Positions 34,251 to 41,806 are shown, counted from the stretch's first letter. The stretch: 64,000 nt of DNA from Pseudomonas syringae (GCF_001698815.1 NZ_LGSI01000050.1:268916-332915), one strand, 5' to 3'. Numbers and translations: made by a program. Notes: generated by a model not told the origin, from the letters alone.

Positions 34251-36122
34251 TTATTTGGCCGCTGTCTTGCTGTCCCAGCTCGGAATCTTGAACACCCAGA
34301 ACGATCCGCCTTGCGCCACCGGTTTGGTCAGTTCGGCCATGTCGCCGCCCCACAACGGTACCGCGCCGCCGTAACCCACCGTCACGCCAATGAACTGCTC
34401 GCCGTCCTGATCCCAGGTGATGGGCGGGGAAACAATGCCGCTACCCGTCTGGAAGCTCCACAGCTCTTCCCCGGTTTTAGCGTTAAAGGCCTTGAAGAAG
34501 CCATCGCCGGTCCCGGTGAACACCAGATTGCCTTTGGTCGCCAGCACACCGGCCCAGAGCGGCAAGCGTTCCTTGTGCTCCCAGACCACCTTGCCGCTGG
34601 TGGGGTCCATGGCGCGCAGGGTGCCGACGTGGTCCTCATACATCCGCTTGATGCGGAAGCCCATGCCCAGATAGGCCGAGCCCTTTTTGTAGTTCACTTC
34701 TTCGGTCCAGTAGTCTTCTTTCCACTGGTTGGCGGGAATGTAGAACAGGCCGGTGTCCTGACTGTAGGCCATGGGGTTCCAATTCTTGCCACCCAGGAAC
34801 GGCGGTGAAACCTCCACCGGTTTGCCCTTGGTTTCGCCTGGCAATGGCTTGGCGGGACGCTTGCCTTCGTTTTCCACCGGGCGGCCGGTTTTCAGGTCGA
34901 TATGGCTGGCCCAGCTGATGTTGTCGACGAACGGGAAGGCGTTCTGCAGTTTGCCGTTGTTGCGGTCTACTACGTAGAAGAAGCCGTTACGGTCGGCGTG
35001 GCCGGTGGCTTTGACGGTCTTGCCGTCCTGACCCTTGTAGTCGAACAGCACCAGTTCGTTGTTGCCGGAAAAATCCCAGGCATCGTTCGGCGTATGTTGG
35101 TAAAACCACTTCACCTCGCCGGTGCTCGGGTCGACACCCACCTGACCCGAGGTGTAGAGGCTGTCGTAATCGTGAGGGTTACCGTCCTTGGCGGTGCGTG
35201 CCCAGGTGTTCCAGGGGCCGGGGTTGCCGGCGCCAACGATGAGGGTGTTGCTCTCGGCATCGAAGCTCGCACTCTGCCAGGGTGCGCCGCCGCCGTGGCT
35301 CCAGGCTTCGACCTTGCCGGTTTCGGTGGTCTTGTCATCCGGCCATGATGGCGCCTTGATGTCGCCGGTCGGCGTGCTGTCCTTGCCGTTCAGGCGGCCC
35401 ATGTGCCCTTCGACAAAAGGCCGCATCCAGACTTCTTCGCCGGTCTCCGGATCCCGGGCGAACAGACGGCCCACCACGCCGAACTCGTCACCTGAACTGC
35501 CGTGAATCAACAGCACCTTGCCGCTGACCTTATCCTTGATCAGCGTTGGCGCACCGGTCATGGTGTAGCCGCTGCTGTGATCGCCGAATTTTTTGTTCCA
35601 GACCACTTTGCCGGTGTTCTTGTCCAGCGCGATGACTCGCGCATCCAGGGTGCCGAAGAAAATCTTGTCGCCGTAAATCGCGGCGCCACGGTTGACCACG
35701 TCGCAGCACGGGCGGATGTCGTCCGGCAGGCGATGGTTGTAAGTCCACAGACGTTTGCCGGTCTTGGCCTCCAGGGCGAATACCCGGGAATAGGAGCCGG
35801 TGACGTAAATCACGCCGTTGCTGACGATGGCCTGGGACTCCTGACCGCGCTGTTTCTCATCGCCAAAGGAGTACGACCAGGCCGGGGTGAGTTTGAAGAC
35901 ATTTTTGTCGTTGACCTGCGCCAGCGGGCTCCAGCGTTGGGCGTTGGTGCCCATGCCGTATTGCAGAACGTTTTGCGTACTGAGATGGTCGTTGGCGATG
36001 TCTTCCCAGCTGACCTTGTCGGCATCGGCGGCGCTGGCAAGGCTCGCAAGCGACAGGCCGCCCAGCAACAGGGCCAGAGCCAGTGGCGACAAAGCGGCAG
36101 GTGACGATCTTGTTATTGTCAT
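34251..36122 (-). CDS. pedE: PQQ-dependent alcohol dehydrogenase, calcium type (PedE/ExaA)
   Basis: This 623-residue periplasmic quinoprotein oxidises ethanol and other alcohols to aldehydes and passes electrons to cytochrome c550. The signal peptide ends near SLASA/ADAD. The vicinal disulfide Cys139-Cys140 (RPCCD) and the catalytic Asp350 are present. With a 34-residue leader these equal Cys105-Cys106 and Asp316 of P. aeruginosa ExaA. Two residues after the catalytic Asp stands Ser352, not Asp, which marks the calcium-dependent class. Tryptophan-docking repeats of the eight-bladed propeller recur. It is divergent from pedF; one 18-bp dyad and one CGGGAA-N3-TTCCCG dyad lie in its upstream region. 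Confidence 0.95.
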   Translation of the reverse strand: MTITRSSPAALSPLALALLLGGLSLASLASAADADKVSWEDIANDHLSTQNVLQYGMGTNAQRWSPLAQVNDKNVFKLTPAWSYSFGDEKQRGQESQAIVSNGVIYVTGSYSRVFALEAKTGKRLWTYNHRLPDDIRPCCDVVNRGAAIYGDKIFFGTLDARVIALDKNTGKVVWNKKFGDHSSGYTMTGAPTLIKDKVSGKVLLIHGSSGDEFGVVGRLFARDPETGEEVWMRPFVEGHMGRLNGKDSTPTGDIKAPSWPDDKTTETGKVEAWSHGGGAPWQSASFDAESNTLIVGAGNPGPWNTWARTAKDGNPHDYDSLYTSGQVGVDPSTGEVKWFYQHTPNDAWDFSGNNELVLFDYKGQDGKTVKATGHADRNGFFYVVDRNNGKLQNAFPFVDNISWASHIDLKTGRPVENEGKRPAKPLPGETKGKPVEVSPPFLGGKNWNPMAYSQDTGLFYIPANQWKEDYWTEEVNYKKGSAYLGMGFRIKRMYEDHVGTLRAMDPTSGKVVWEHKERLPLWAGVLATKGNLVFTGTGDGFFKAFNAKTGEELWSFQTGSGIVSPPITWDQDGEQFIGVTVGYGGAVPLWGGDMAELTKPVAQGGSFWVFKIPSWDSKTAAK

Positions 36123-36205
36123 GGGGCAGGTTCCATTGAAGGTTTGGACCTGCACAGGTTGGCGGCGCGAAGCGGGGCGCGATACGGAAAAACTCCCGCT
36201 GTTGC

Positions 36206-36220
36206 CGGGAAGAGTTCCCG
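36206..36220 (-). promoter_or_regulatory. CGGGAA-N3-TTCCCG dyad in the pedE leader
   Basis: CGGGAA-GAG-TTCCCG on the plus strand is a perfect 6-bp inverted repeat with a 3-base centre, about 91 bases upstream of the pedE start and about 50 bases downstream of site C. The same arms and spacing recur upstream of pedH. Confidence 0.55.
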
Positions 36221-36253
36221 AACCGCCCCTGATTTGGGCCCGCCTCCCAAGCT

Positions 36254-36271
36254 CTACTACCAAGGGAGGAG
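36254..36271. promoter_or_regulatory. 18-bp dyad, site C, between pedE and pedF
   Basis: CTACTACC-AA-GGGAGGAG matches the consensus at 14 of 16 arm positions. The centre is 140 bases from the pedE start and about 100 from the pedF start, so it could serve both divergent genes. Confidence 0.65.
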
Positions 36272-36361
36272 GGCGCGGCCACCAAAGCAGCATTCGATGT
36301 GGGTGACAGGGTTCTTAAGATGTCTGCGTGGCTTTTTGCGTGCAATCTTGAGGACATAACA

Positions 36362-36799
36362 ATGATAAGAATCTCAACTACCGTGCTCACTGCAACCCTG
36401 ATCAGTCTGTTGGCTGCGAGCGGTCTGGCGCTGGCGCATGGCAATGTGGTGCCGCAGGCGGTGGCCACTGAAGGTCTTGAGCCGCTGGGCGCCGAATGGC
36501 GTACCGAAAATCCCTATCGTGATTCCAAGGATCACGCCCGTGCGCTGGAAATCGGCTCGTCAGCCTATAACCAGAACTGTGCGGCCTGCCATGGCCTGGA
36601 AGCCAAATCCGGCGGCATCGCTCCCGACCTGCGTTTGTTGGACGTTGGCGTCGTGGGTGACGAATGGTTCGTTGAGCGAGTGCGCAATGGCGCAGTGCGC
36701 GACGGCCGTGTCTACATGCCGAAAATGGCCGATTACCTGAGCCAGGAAGCGCTCTGGGCGGTACGCACCTATCTGGACAGCGTTCACGTCGAGGAGTGA
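36362..36799 (+). CDS. pedF: Cytochrome c550, electron acceptor of quinoprotein alcohol dehydrogenase
   Basis: This 145-residue periplasmic cytochrome has a signal peptide ending near GLALA/HGN and one haem site Cys73-Ala-Ala-Cys76-His77. The distal Met is likely in RVYMPKMADYL. It matches ExaB/PedF in size and in its place beside the alcohol dehydrogenase gene, from which it is divergent. It carries electrons from the PQQ enzymes to the terminal oxidase. GAGGAC stands upstream of the start. pedG follows after four bases. Confidence 0.93.
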   Translation: MIRISTTVLTATLISLLAASGLALAHGNVVPQAVATEGLEPLGAEWRTENPYRDSKDHARALEIGSSAYNQNCAACHGLEAKSGGIAPDLRLLDVGVVGDEWFVERVRNGAVRDGRVYMPKMADYLSQEALWAVRTYLDSVHVEE

Positions 36800-36803
36800 C
36801 CGC

Positions 36804-37694
36804 ATGCGTCTGCTCGCGGTGCTATCAAGCGCAATACTGTGGTGTTTGCTGATCCTGCTGGGGCCGGTCGCCAACGCGCAGGTACGCAATTACGACACGA
36901 TCATTGATTCCGGGGTATTGAAAGTCGCGGTCTACCAGGACTTCGCGCCCTACAGCTTCAAAGTCGACGGCCAGCCACGCGGCGTGGACATCGACCTGGC
37001 CACGGCATTGGCCAAAGCGCTGGGCGTCAGCCTGGAATTGATGTGGGCGCCTCCCGGCGAAAAACTTGACGATGACTTGCGGGACTTGATCTGGCGCGGC
37101 AGCCAGTTGCGCGACCAGCAGTTGGCCGACGTCATGATGCGCGTTCCCTATGACCGGGATTACGCCCAGCGCCGCAATGAATTCGGTGAGCTGGACAATG
37201 ATCATGTGGTGATGTTCGGGCCCTATCAGACCGAGCGTTGGCAGGTCGCCTACGACCATCGCCGCCTGGACGCGGTACCCAGCGTCGCGGTGTTCGAAGC
37301 GCATCCCATCGGTGTGGAAATCGACAGCGTGCCGTCGTTCTACCTGACGTCGATCTTCAACGGCCAGTTCGCCGCCAGCACCCATCACTACCCCAGCGTG
37401 CAGCAGGCATTTGTCGGTATGAAAGGGGGCGAGGTGGACGCGGTAATGGCCATGCGCGGTGAAATCGACTGGCAGCTGCATCAGGCCAGTGACCCGCAGC
37501 TGATCCTGGCGGAAAACGCTTATCCGAACATGGGCCGTCAGGTCTGGGAAATCGGCATGGCGGTCCACGAGAGCAATCGCCAGTTGTCCTACGCCCTGGA
37601 AGAACAGCTGGAAATCATGATCCGCAACGGCGAGGTGCAAAAGATCTACGCCGCCTATGGCATGCGATATGACGTGCCGGAGATGTTTCAGTAG
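36804..37694 (+). CDS. pedG: Quinoprotein-associated periplasmic binding-protein-like protein (PedG/XoxJ-like)
   Basis: This 296-residue exported protein has a signal peptide ending near PVANA/QVR and a type II periplasmic-binding fold like amino acid receptors (SGVLKVAVYQDFAPYSFKVDGQPRGVDIDLATALAKALG). Proteins of this kind (MxaJ, XoxJ) accompany PQQ alcohol dehydrogenases and are thought to help activate or load the enzyme rather than import a solute. It is four bases after pedF in what looks like one operon with the SoxYZ-like and hydrolase genes. Confidence 0.9.
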   Translation: MRLLAVLSSAILWCLLILLGPVANAQVRNYDTIIDSGVLKVAVYQDFAPYSFKVDGQPRGVDIDLATALAKALGVSLELMWAPPGEKLDDDLRDLIWRGSQLRDQQLADVMMRVPYDRDYAQRRNEFGELDNDHVVMFGPYQTERWQVAYDHRRLDAVPSVAVFEAHPIGVEIDSVPSFYLTSIFNGQFAASTHHYPSVQQAFVGMKGGEVDAVMAMRGEIDWQLHQASDPQLILAENAYPNMGRQVWEIGMAVHESNRQLSYALEEQLEIMIRNGEVQKIYAAYGMRYDVPEMFQ

Positions 37695-37712
37695 GTTGCA
37701 GCGGGATAACCC

Positions 37713-37740
37713 GTTGGAGCGAGGCTTGCCCGCGAAGGCG
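37713..37740. repeat. Single REP within the pedG-SoxYZ intergenic gap
   Basis: GTTGGAGCGAGGCTTGCCCG and the following eight bases match the arm of the REPIN at 19839. It stands alone between two genes of one presumed operon. Confidence 0.75.
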
Positions 37741-37763
37741 TTATTGCTGTTGAGGGATATGAA

Positions 37764-38525
37764 ATGTTCACCCGCGTCGCTGCTCTGCTGCTAGTGCTCG
37801 CTCCGACCTTGGCCCTCGCCGTCCCACCCAATCCCGGCAAAGACCCGGTGGTTTCGGTCATGTGGGCGTTCTTCCAGCAAAAACTGCTCACGGACGCGCC
37901 TTATGTCTTCGACGAGAAGGTCATCCTGCGCGCGCCACCGTTCGCCGAAGACGCGCGACAGGTGCCCATCGAAATTGATGCCCGGGCTTATCAAGGCCAG
38001 GTGCTGCGAATTCTGGCCTGGGCCGAACTCAATCCGTTGCCGCAGATTGTCGACTTCCAGCCCGGCGAGCAGGTCATGCCCTGGCTGGCGATCCGCATTC
38101 GCATCGAACAGGCCACCCCGTTGCGCGCCGCCGTGTTGACCCGCGACGGGGTCTGGCATATCGGTTCGACGACGATTCAGGCGGCGGGCGGCGGCTGCAC
38201 TGCGCCCAGCGTGGTGCGTACCCAGGCGGGCTGGGAAGAACACATCGGCGAAGTGCTGGGCGGACGCTATCCGCGCCAGGACTTCAGCCGTCTGCGCTTG
38301 CAGATTTCCCATCCCATGGATAACGGCATGGTCAGCGGCATCCCCGAGTTCTACCTCAATCACGCCGAACTGCGCGACGCCAGCGACCAGCTCATGGCGA
38401 GCCTGGAACTGTTTCCGGCAGTCAGCGAAAATCCGATGCTGGGCTTTGATGTGCGAGGTTCCGGCACCACCCGTTTAGTGCTGCGCGATACCAGCGGCAA
38501 TGAATTCAGCGCGGCGGTGCCTTGA
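37764..38525 (+). CDS. Quinoprotein-associated SoxYZ-like carrier protein
   Basis: This 253-residue exported protein has a signal peptide ending near LALA/VPP. The N-terminal half resembles SoxY, with a carrier-type loop IQAAGGGCTAPS around residue 150 that recalls the GGCGG swinging arm of SoxY. The C-terminal half resembles SoxZ (LRLQISHPMDNGM, IPEFYLNHAELRDA). In SoxYZ the cysteine holds sulfur intermediates. Here, beside PQQ dehydrogenases, the cargo is unknown. It is followed one base later by a metallo-hydrolase that the same clusters usually carry. Confidence 0.88.
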   Translation: MFTRVAALLLVLAPTLALAVPPNPGKDPVVSVMWAFFQQKLLTDAPYVFDEKVILRAPPFAEDARQVPIEIDARAYQGQVLRILAWAELNPLPQIVDFQPGEQVMPWLAIRIRIEQATPLRAAVLTRDGVWHIGSTTIQAAGGGCTAPSVVRTQAGWEEHIGEVLGGRYPRQDFSRLRLQISHPMDNGMVSGIPEFYLNHAELRDASDQLMASLELFPAVSENPMLGFDVRGSGTTRLVLRDTSGNEFSAAVP

Positions 38526-38526
38526 G

Positions 38527-39480
38527 ATGAGTGATGCCCGGAAGTGGCCGCTGTGCGCGGCAGTGCTGATCTGGATATTGCTCAGCCCACTCGCTCAGGC
38601 CGAGCTGGATTACAGCCTGAAACCCCGCCAGATCGCTGAAAATACCTATGTGCTCGAAGGCAGCACCGATAACTTCGCCAAGGCCAATGGCGGCAATATC
38701 GTCAATACCGCGTTCATCGTCACCCACAGCGGCGTTGTGGTGATCGATACCGGCCCGTCCCGACGCTACGGCGAGGCGATGCGCAAGGCGATAGCGGCCA
38801 CCACCGACAAACCGGTGATTCAGGTGCTGCTGACTCACCACCATCCTGACCATGTGCTGGGCAACCAGGCTTTTGCGGATGTGCCCATCGGCGCGCTTGC
38901 CGCAACCACCGCGCTGCTGCGGCAGCACGGCGATGTGCTCGCGGAGAACATGTACCGCCTGGTCGGTGACTGGATGCGTGGCACTGAAGTGCTGCTGCCC
39001 AATCAGGCGGTGAATACCGGCACCTTGAACCTGGGCGGACATCCACTGCGTCTGATCGCCCTCAAGGGCCACACCGGGGCTGATCTGGCGATCTTCGACG
39101 AGCTGACCGGCGTGCTGTTCGCCGGCGACATCGTGTTTTACCAACGGGCCTTGACCACACCGAACACGCCAGGGCTGGACGTCTGGCTGGCGGACCTTGA
39201 GCAACTGCAGGCGTTGCCCTGGAAACAGCTGGTGGCGGGGCATGGTCCGGTGGCCAGCGACGATGCGCCGTTCATGCAGATGCGCGATTACCTTGGCTGG
39301 CTCGACAACCTGCTGCGCACGGCTGCCGCCAATGGCAGCGACATGGCTGAAGTGATTCGCAGCCCGATCCCGGAGCGTTTTGCGGCGATCAGCCTGACCC
39401 GCTACGAGCTGATTCGCAGCGTCAGTCATCTGTATCCGCGTTATGAGCAAGCACAGATGACTCGTGTCGATGCGCGCTGA
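38527..39480 (+). CDS. Quinoprotein relay system metallo-hydrolase (metallo-beta-lactamase fold)
   Basis: This 317-residue exported protein starts at ATG 38527 with a signal peptide ending near PLAQA/ELD. The zinc motif is LLTHHHPDHVLGNQAF, with further ligands in LKGHTGADLAIFDE, FAGDIVFY and VAGHGPVAS, so two metal ions are likely. It resembles SoxH-type hydrolases and pairs with the SoxYZ-like carrier, suggesting that it acts on a cysteine-bound group. The natural substrate is unknown. The next gene, pedH, starts 154 bases later behind its own regulatory sites. Confidence 0.88.
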   Translation: MSDARKWPLCAAVLIWILLSPLAQAELDYSLKPRQIAENTYVLEGSTDNFAKANGGNIVNTAFIVTHSGVVVIDTGPSRRYGEAMRKAIAATTDKPVIQVLLTHHHPDHVLGNQAFADVPIGALAATTALLRQHGDVLAENMYRLVGDWMRGTEVLLPNQAVNTGTLNLGGHPLRLIALKGHTGADLAIFDELTGVLFAGDIVFYQRALTTPNTPGLDVWLADLEQLQALPWKQLVAGHGPVASDDAPFMQMRDYLGWLDNLLRTAAANGSDMAEVIRSPIPERFAAISLTRYELIRSVSHLYPRYEQAQMTRVDAR

Positions 39481-39490
39481 AGCCAGCAGG

Positions 39491-39508
39491 GCACTACCAA
39501 GGAACTAG
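39491..39508 (+). promoter_or_regulatory. 18-bp dyad, site D, upstream of pedH
   Basis: GCACTACC-AA-GGAACTAG matches the consensus at 12 of 16 arm positions. Its centre is 135 bases from the pedH start, nearly the same distance as site C from pedE. It begins 10 bases after the preceding stop codon. Confidence 0.58.
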
Positions 39509-39568
39509 ACATTTCGATACTGCGGCTAATTGTTCCGATGCGCCTGGCCTAGAAGAATCTGTGACAGG

Positions 39569-39585
39569 TCGGGAAATTTTCCCGA
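39569..39585 (+). promoter_or_regulatory. 17-bp palindrome (CGGGAA-N3-TTCCCG) in the pedH leader
   Basis: TCGGGAAATTTTCCCGA is a perfect 8-1-8 palindrome 58 bases before the pedH start (centre to ATG) and 78 bases after site D. Its core CGGGAA-ATT-TTCCCG matches the pedE leader dyad in arms and spacing. There is no T-run after it, so it is not a terminator. Confidence 0.58.
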
Positions 39586-39634
39586 AGCACCCAGAACAAA
39601 CATCCAGAACAACAAGAACGCAGAGGCAGCCGTC

Positions 39635-41410
39635 ATGACCCAACCCGCACGTCGCCCATCTTTCGCCTTGAGCCTGCTCATGAGTGCCATGTTGCTGTCA
39701 GGCACAGCCCTGGCAGCGGTGACCGACGAAGAAATCCTTCAGGATCCGAAGAATCCCGAGCAGATCGTCACCAATGGCCTGGGCGTACTTGGCCAGCGCT
39801 ACAGCCCGCTGGATATCCTCAACACCGAAAACGTCAAGGACCTGCGGCCGGTATGGGCGTTTTCCTTCGGCGGTGAAAAACAGCGTGGTCAGCAGGCGCA
39901 ACCGTTGATCAAGGACGGCGTGATGTACCTGACCGGCTCGTATTCCCGGGTTTTCGCCGTGGATGCGCGCACCGGCAAGAAGCTCTGGCAATACGACGCG
40001 CGTCTGCCTGATGACATTCGTCCTTGCTGCGACGTGATCAATCGCGGCGTGGCGCTGTATGGCGATCTGGTCTACTTCGGCACGCTCGATGCCAAGCTGG
40101 TGGCCCTCAACAAAGACACCGGCAAGGTGGTGTGGAGCAAACAGGTCGCCGATCACAAGGCCGGCTACTCCATCAGCGCCGCGCCAATGATCGTCAACGG
40201 CAAGCTGATTACTGGTGTGGCGGGTGGTGAGTTCGGGGTGGTCGGTAAGGTCGAGGCTTATGATCCGAAGAACGGCACGCTGCTGTGGTCGCGGCCGACG
40301 GTCGAAGGCAACATGGGTTACACCTACAAGGATGGCAAGGCCATCGAGAACGGTATTTCCGGCGGCGAGGCCAACAAGACCTGGCCGGGCGATCTCTGGA
40401 AAACTGGCGGCGCGGCGCCTTGGCTGGGCGGCTATTTCGACCCCAGCAACAATCAGATCCTGATCGGCACCGGCAACCCGTCGCCGTGGAACTCCCACAT
40501 GCGGCCCGGCGACAACCTGTATTCGTCTTCGCGTCTGTCGTTGAATCCCGATGACGGCACCATCAAATGGCACTTCCAGAGCACACCCCACGACGGCTGG
40601 GATTATGACGGTGTCAACGAGCTGATCTCCTTCGATTACGAGCAGGACGGCAAAACCGTTCAGGCCGCCGCCACTGCGGACCGCAACGGCTTCTTTTATG
40701 TGCTGAACCGCAAGGACGGCAAGTTCATTCGCGGCTTCCCGTTTGCTGACAAGATCACCTGGGCCAGCGGCCTGGACAAGGACGGTCGGCCGATCTACAT
40801 CGACGCCAGTCGTCCTGGTGCTCCAGATGGCGAAGCCAAAGGCACCTCGTCATTCGTCGCTCCGGCATTCCTCGGCGCCAAGAACTGGATGCCGATGGCT
40901 TACAGCCCTGACACCGGTTTGTTCTACGTGCCGGGCAATGAATGGGGCATGGACATCTGGAACGAAGGCATCGCCTACAAGAAAGGCGCGGCGTTCCTGG
41001 GTGCGGGCTTCACCATCAAACCGCTCAACGAAGATTACATCGGCGTCCTGCGTGCCATCGACCCGAAAACCGGCAAGGAAGTCTGGCGGCACAAGAACTA
41101 CGCGCCGCTCTGGGGCGGGGTGATGACCACCAAGGGCAATCTGGTTTTCACCGGGACGCCCGAAGGTTTCCTGCAGGCATTCAATGCCAAGACGGGCGAG
41201 AAAGTCTGGGAATTCCAGACCGGCTCCGGCGTACTCGGCTCGCCTGTGACTTGGGAAATGGACGGCGAGCAATACGTTTCGGTCTTGTCCGGCTGGGGTG
41301 GCGCGGTACCGCTGTGGGGCGGCGAAGTGGCCAAGCGGGTCAAGGATTTCAATCAGGGCGGCATGCTCTGGACCTTCAAGCTGCCGAAGGCGCTGGTTGC
41401 CAAGCGCTGA
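39635..41410 (+). CDS. pedH: PQQ-dependent alcohol dehydrogenase, lanthanide type (PedH)
   Basis: This 591-residue periplasmic quinoprotein has a signal peptide ending near GTALA/AVT. The vicinal disulfide is Cys131-Cys132 (RPCCD). The catalytic Asp323 is followed by Tyr324 and Asp325 (GWDYDGVNE). The extra Asp two residues on is the accepted marker of rare-earth-dependent PQQ alcohol dehydrogenases, and Asp323/Asp325 agree with PedH of P. putida. The start has GAGG in place. The upstream in-frame extension to 39530 overlaps the regulatory palindrome and is rejected. It would oxidise short alcohols and aldehydes when lanthanides are present. Confidence 0.95.
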   Translation: MTQPARRPSFALSLLMSAMLLSGTALAAVTDEEILQDPKNPEQIVTNGLGVLGQRYSPLDILNTENVKDLRPVWAFSFGGEKQRGQQAQPLIKDGVMYLTGSYSRVFAVDARTGKKLWQYDARLPDDIRPCCDVINRGVALYGDLVYFGTLDAKLVALNKDTGKVVWSKQVADHKAGYSISAAPMIVNGKLITGVAGGEFGVVGKVEAYDPKNGTLLWSRPTVEGNMGYTYKDGKAIENGISGGEANKTWPGDLWKTGGAAPWLGGYFDPSNNQILIGTGNPSPWNSHMRPGDNLYSSSRLSLNPDDGTIKWHFQSTPHDGWDYDGVNELISFDYEQDGKTVQAAATADRNGFFYVLNRKDGKFIRGFPFADKITWASGLDKDGRPIYIDASRPGAPDGEAKGTSSFVAPAFLGAKNWMPMAYSPDTGLFYVPGNEWGMDIWNEGIAYKKGAAFLGAGFTIKPLNEDYIGVLRAIDPKTGKEVWRHKNYAPLWGGVMTTKGNLVFTGTPEGFLQAFNAKTGEKVWEFQTGSGVLGSPVTWEMDGEQYVSVLSGWGGAVPLWGGEVAKRVKDFNQGGMLWTFKLPKALVAKR

Positions 41411-41427
41411 TGGCTAAAGCTGCGGGG

Positions 41428-41572
41428 GTGGGAGCGAGCTTGCTCGCGAAGCGGCTTACCTGATACTGAAAGTCCCACGCCCGTTGGAGCGAGGCTTGCC
41501 CGCGAAAGCTTCGTACCAGGCGCTAGATTGAGTCGACTGAAAATCCGATTCGCGGGCAAGCCACGCTCCAAC
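41428..41572. repeat. REP (GTGGGAGCGAGC family) followed by a REPIN (GTTGGAGCGAGGC family)
   Basis: A single arm at 41428-41453 (GTGGGAGCGAGCTTGCTCGC) is followed by an inverted pair at 41482-41508 and 41547-41572 (GTTGGAGCGAGGCTTGCC and its complement with one mismatch). They lie between pedH and pqqA and probably separate the two transcripts. Confidence 0.8.
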
Positions 41573-41597
41573 AGAATCCGCGTCATCTATGGAACTT

Positions 41598-41615
41598 TCA
41601 GGCCCAAAGTACTAT
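41598..41615 (+). promoter_or_regulatory. Degenerate 18-bp dyad upstream of pqqA
   Basis: TCAGGCCC-AA-AGTACTAT keeps the central AA and most of the right arm of the ped-cluster dyad, but little of the left arm. A TTTCCCGG half-site follows at 41657-41664. It is a weak candidate site only. Confidence 0.3.
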
Positions 41616-41684
41616 TTCAACCGCGCAGCACCCATGCACTAATTGAACAACCGGAGTTTCCCGGCACAACAAGAGGATTGACCC

Positions 41685-41756
41685 ATGTGGAAAAAACCCG
41701 CGTTTACCGATCTGCGTATCGGCTTTGAAGTCACCATGTATTTCGCCAGCCGCTAA
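41685..41756 (+). CDS. pqqA: Coenzyme PQQ precursor peptide PqqA
   Basis: This 23-residue peptide was found by reading the gap after pedH. It reads MWKKPAFTDLRIGF, then Glu15-Val-Thr-Met-Tyr19, then FASR. Glu15 and Tyr19 are the two residues that are cross-linked and become PQQ. GAGG stands before the ATG. An intrinsic terminator follows 14 bases after the stop, and no pqqB, C, D or E gene is next to it, so this is a stand-alone extra copy of the precursor gene beside the two PQQ enzymes. Confidence 0.95.
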   Translation: MWKKPAFTDLRIGFEVTMYFASR

Positions 41757-41769
41757 GCCAGGCTGTCCC

Positions 41770-41806
41770 GGCCTCGGTCCATCCTTCGCGATGGCCGGGG
41801 CCTTTT
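41770..41806 (+). terminator. Intrinsic terminator after pqqA
   Basis: A long GC-rich stem pairs 41770-41783 with 41790-41802 (GGCCTCGG with CCGGGGCC, continuing CCATC with GATGG), with the loop CTTCGC and one bulged base. TTTT follows at 41803-41806. Confidence 0.8.

Noticed and set aside
39569..39585. Palindrome before pedH as a transcription terminator of the upstream operon
   Set aside because: The stem is AT-rich at its centre and no T-run follows. Its core matches the dyad in the pedE leader, so a regulatory site is more likely.
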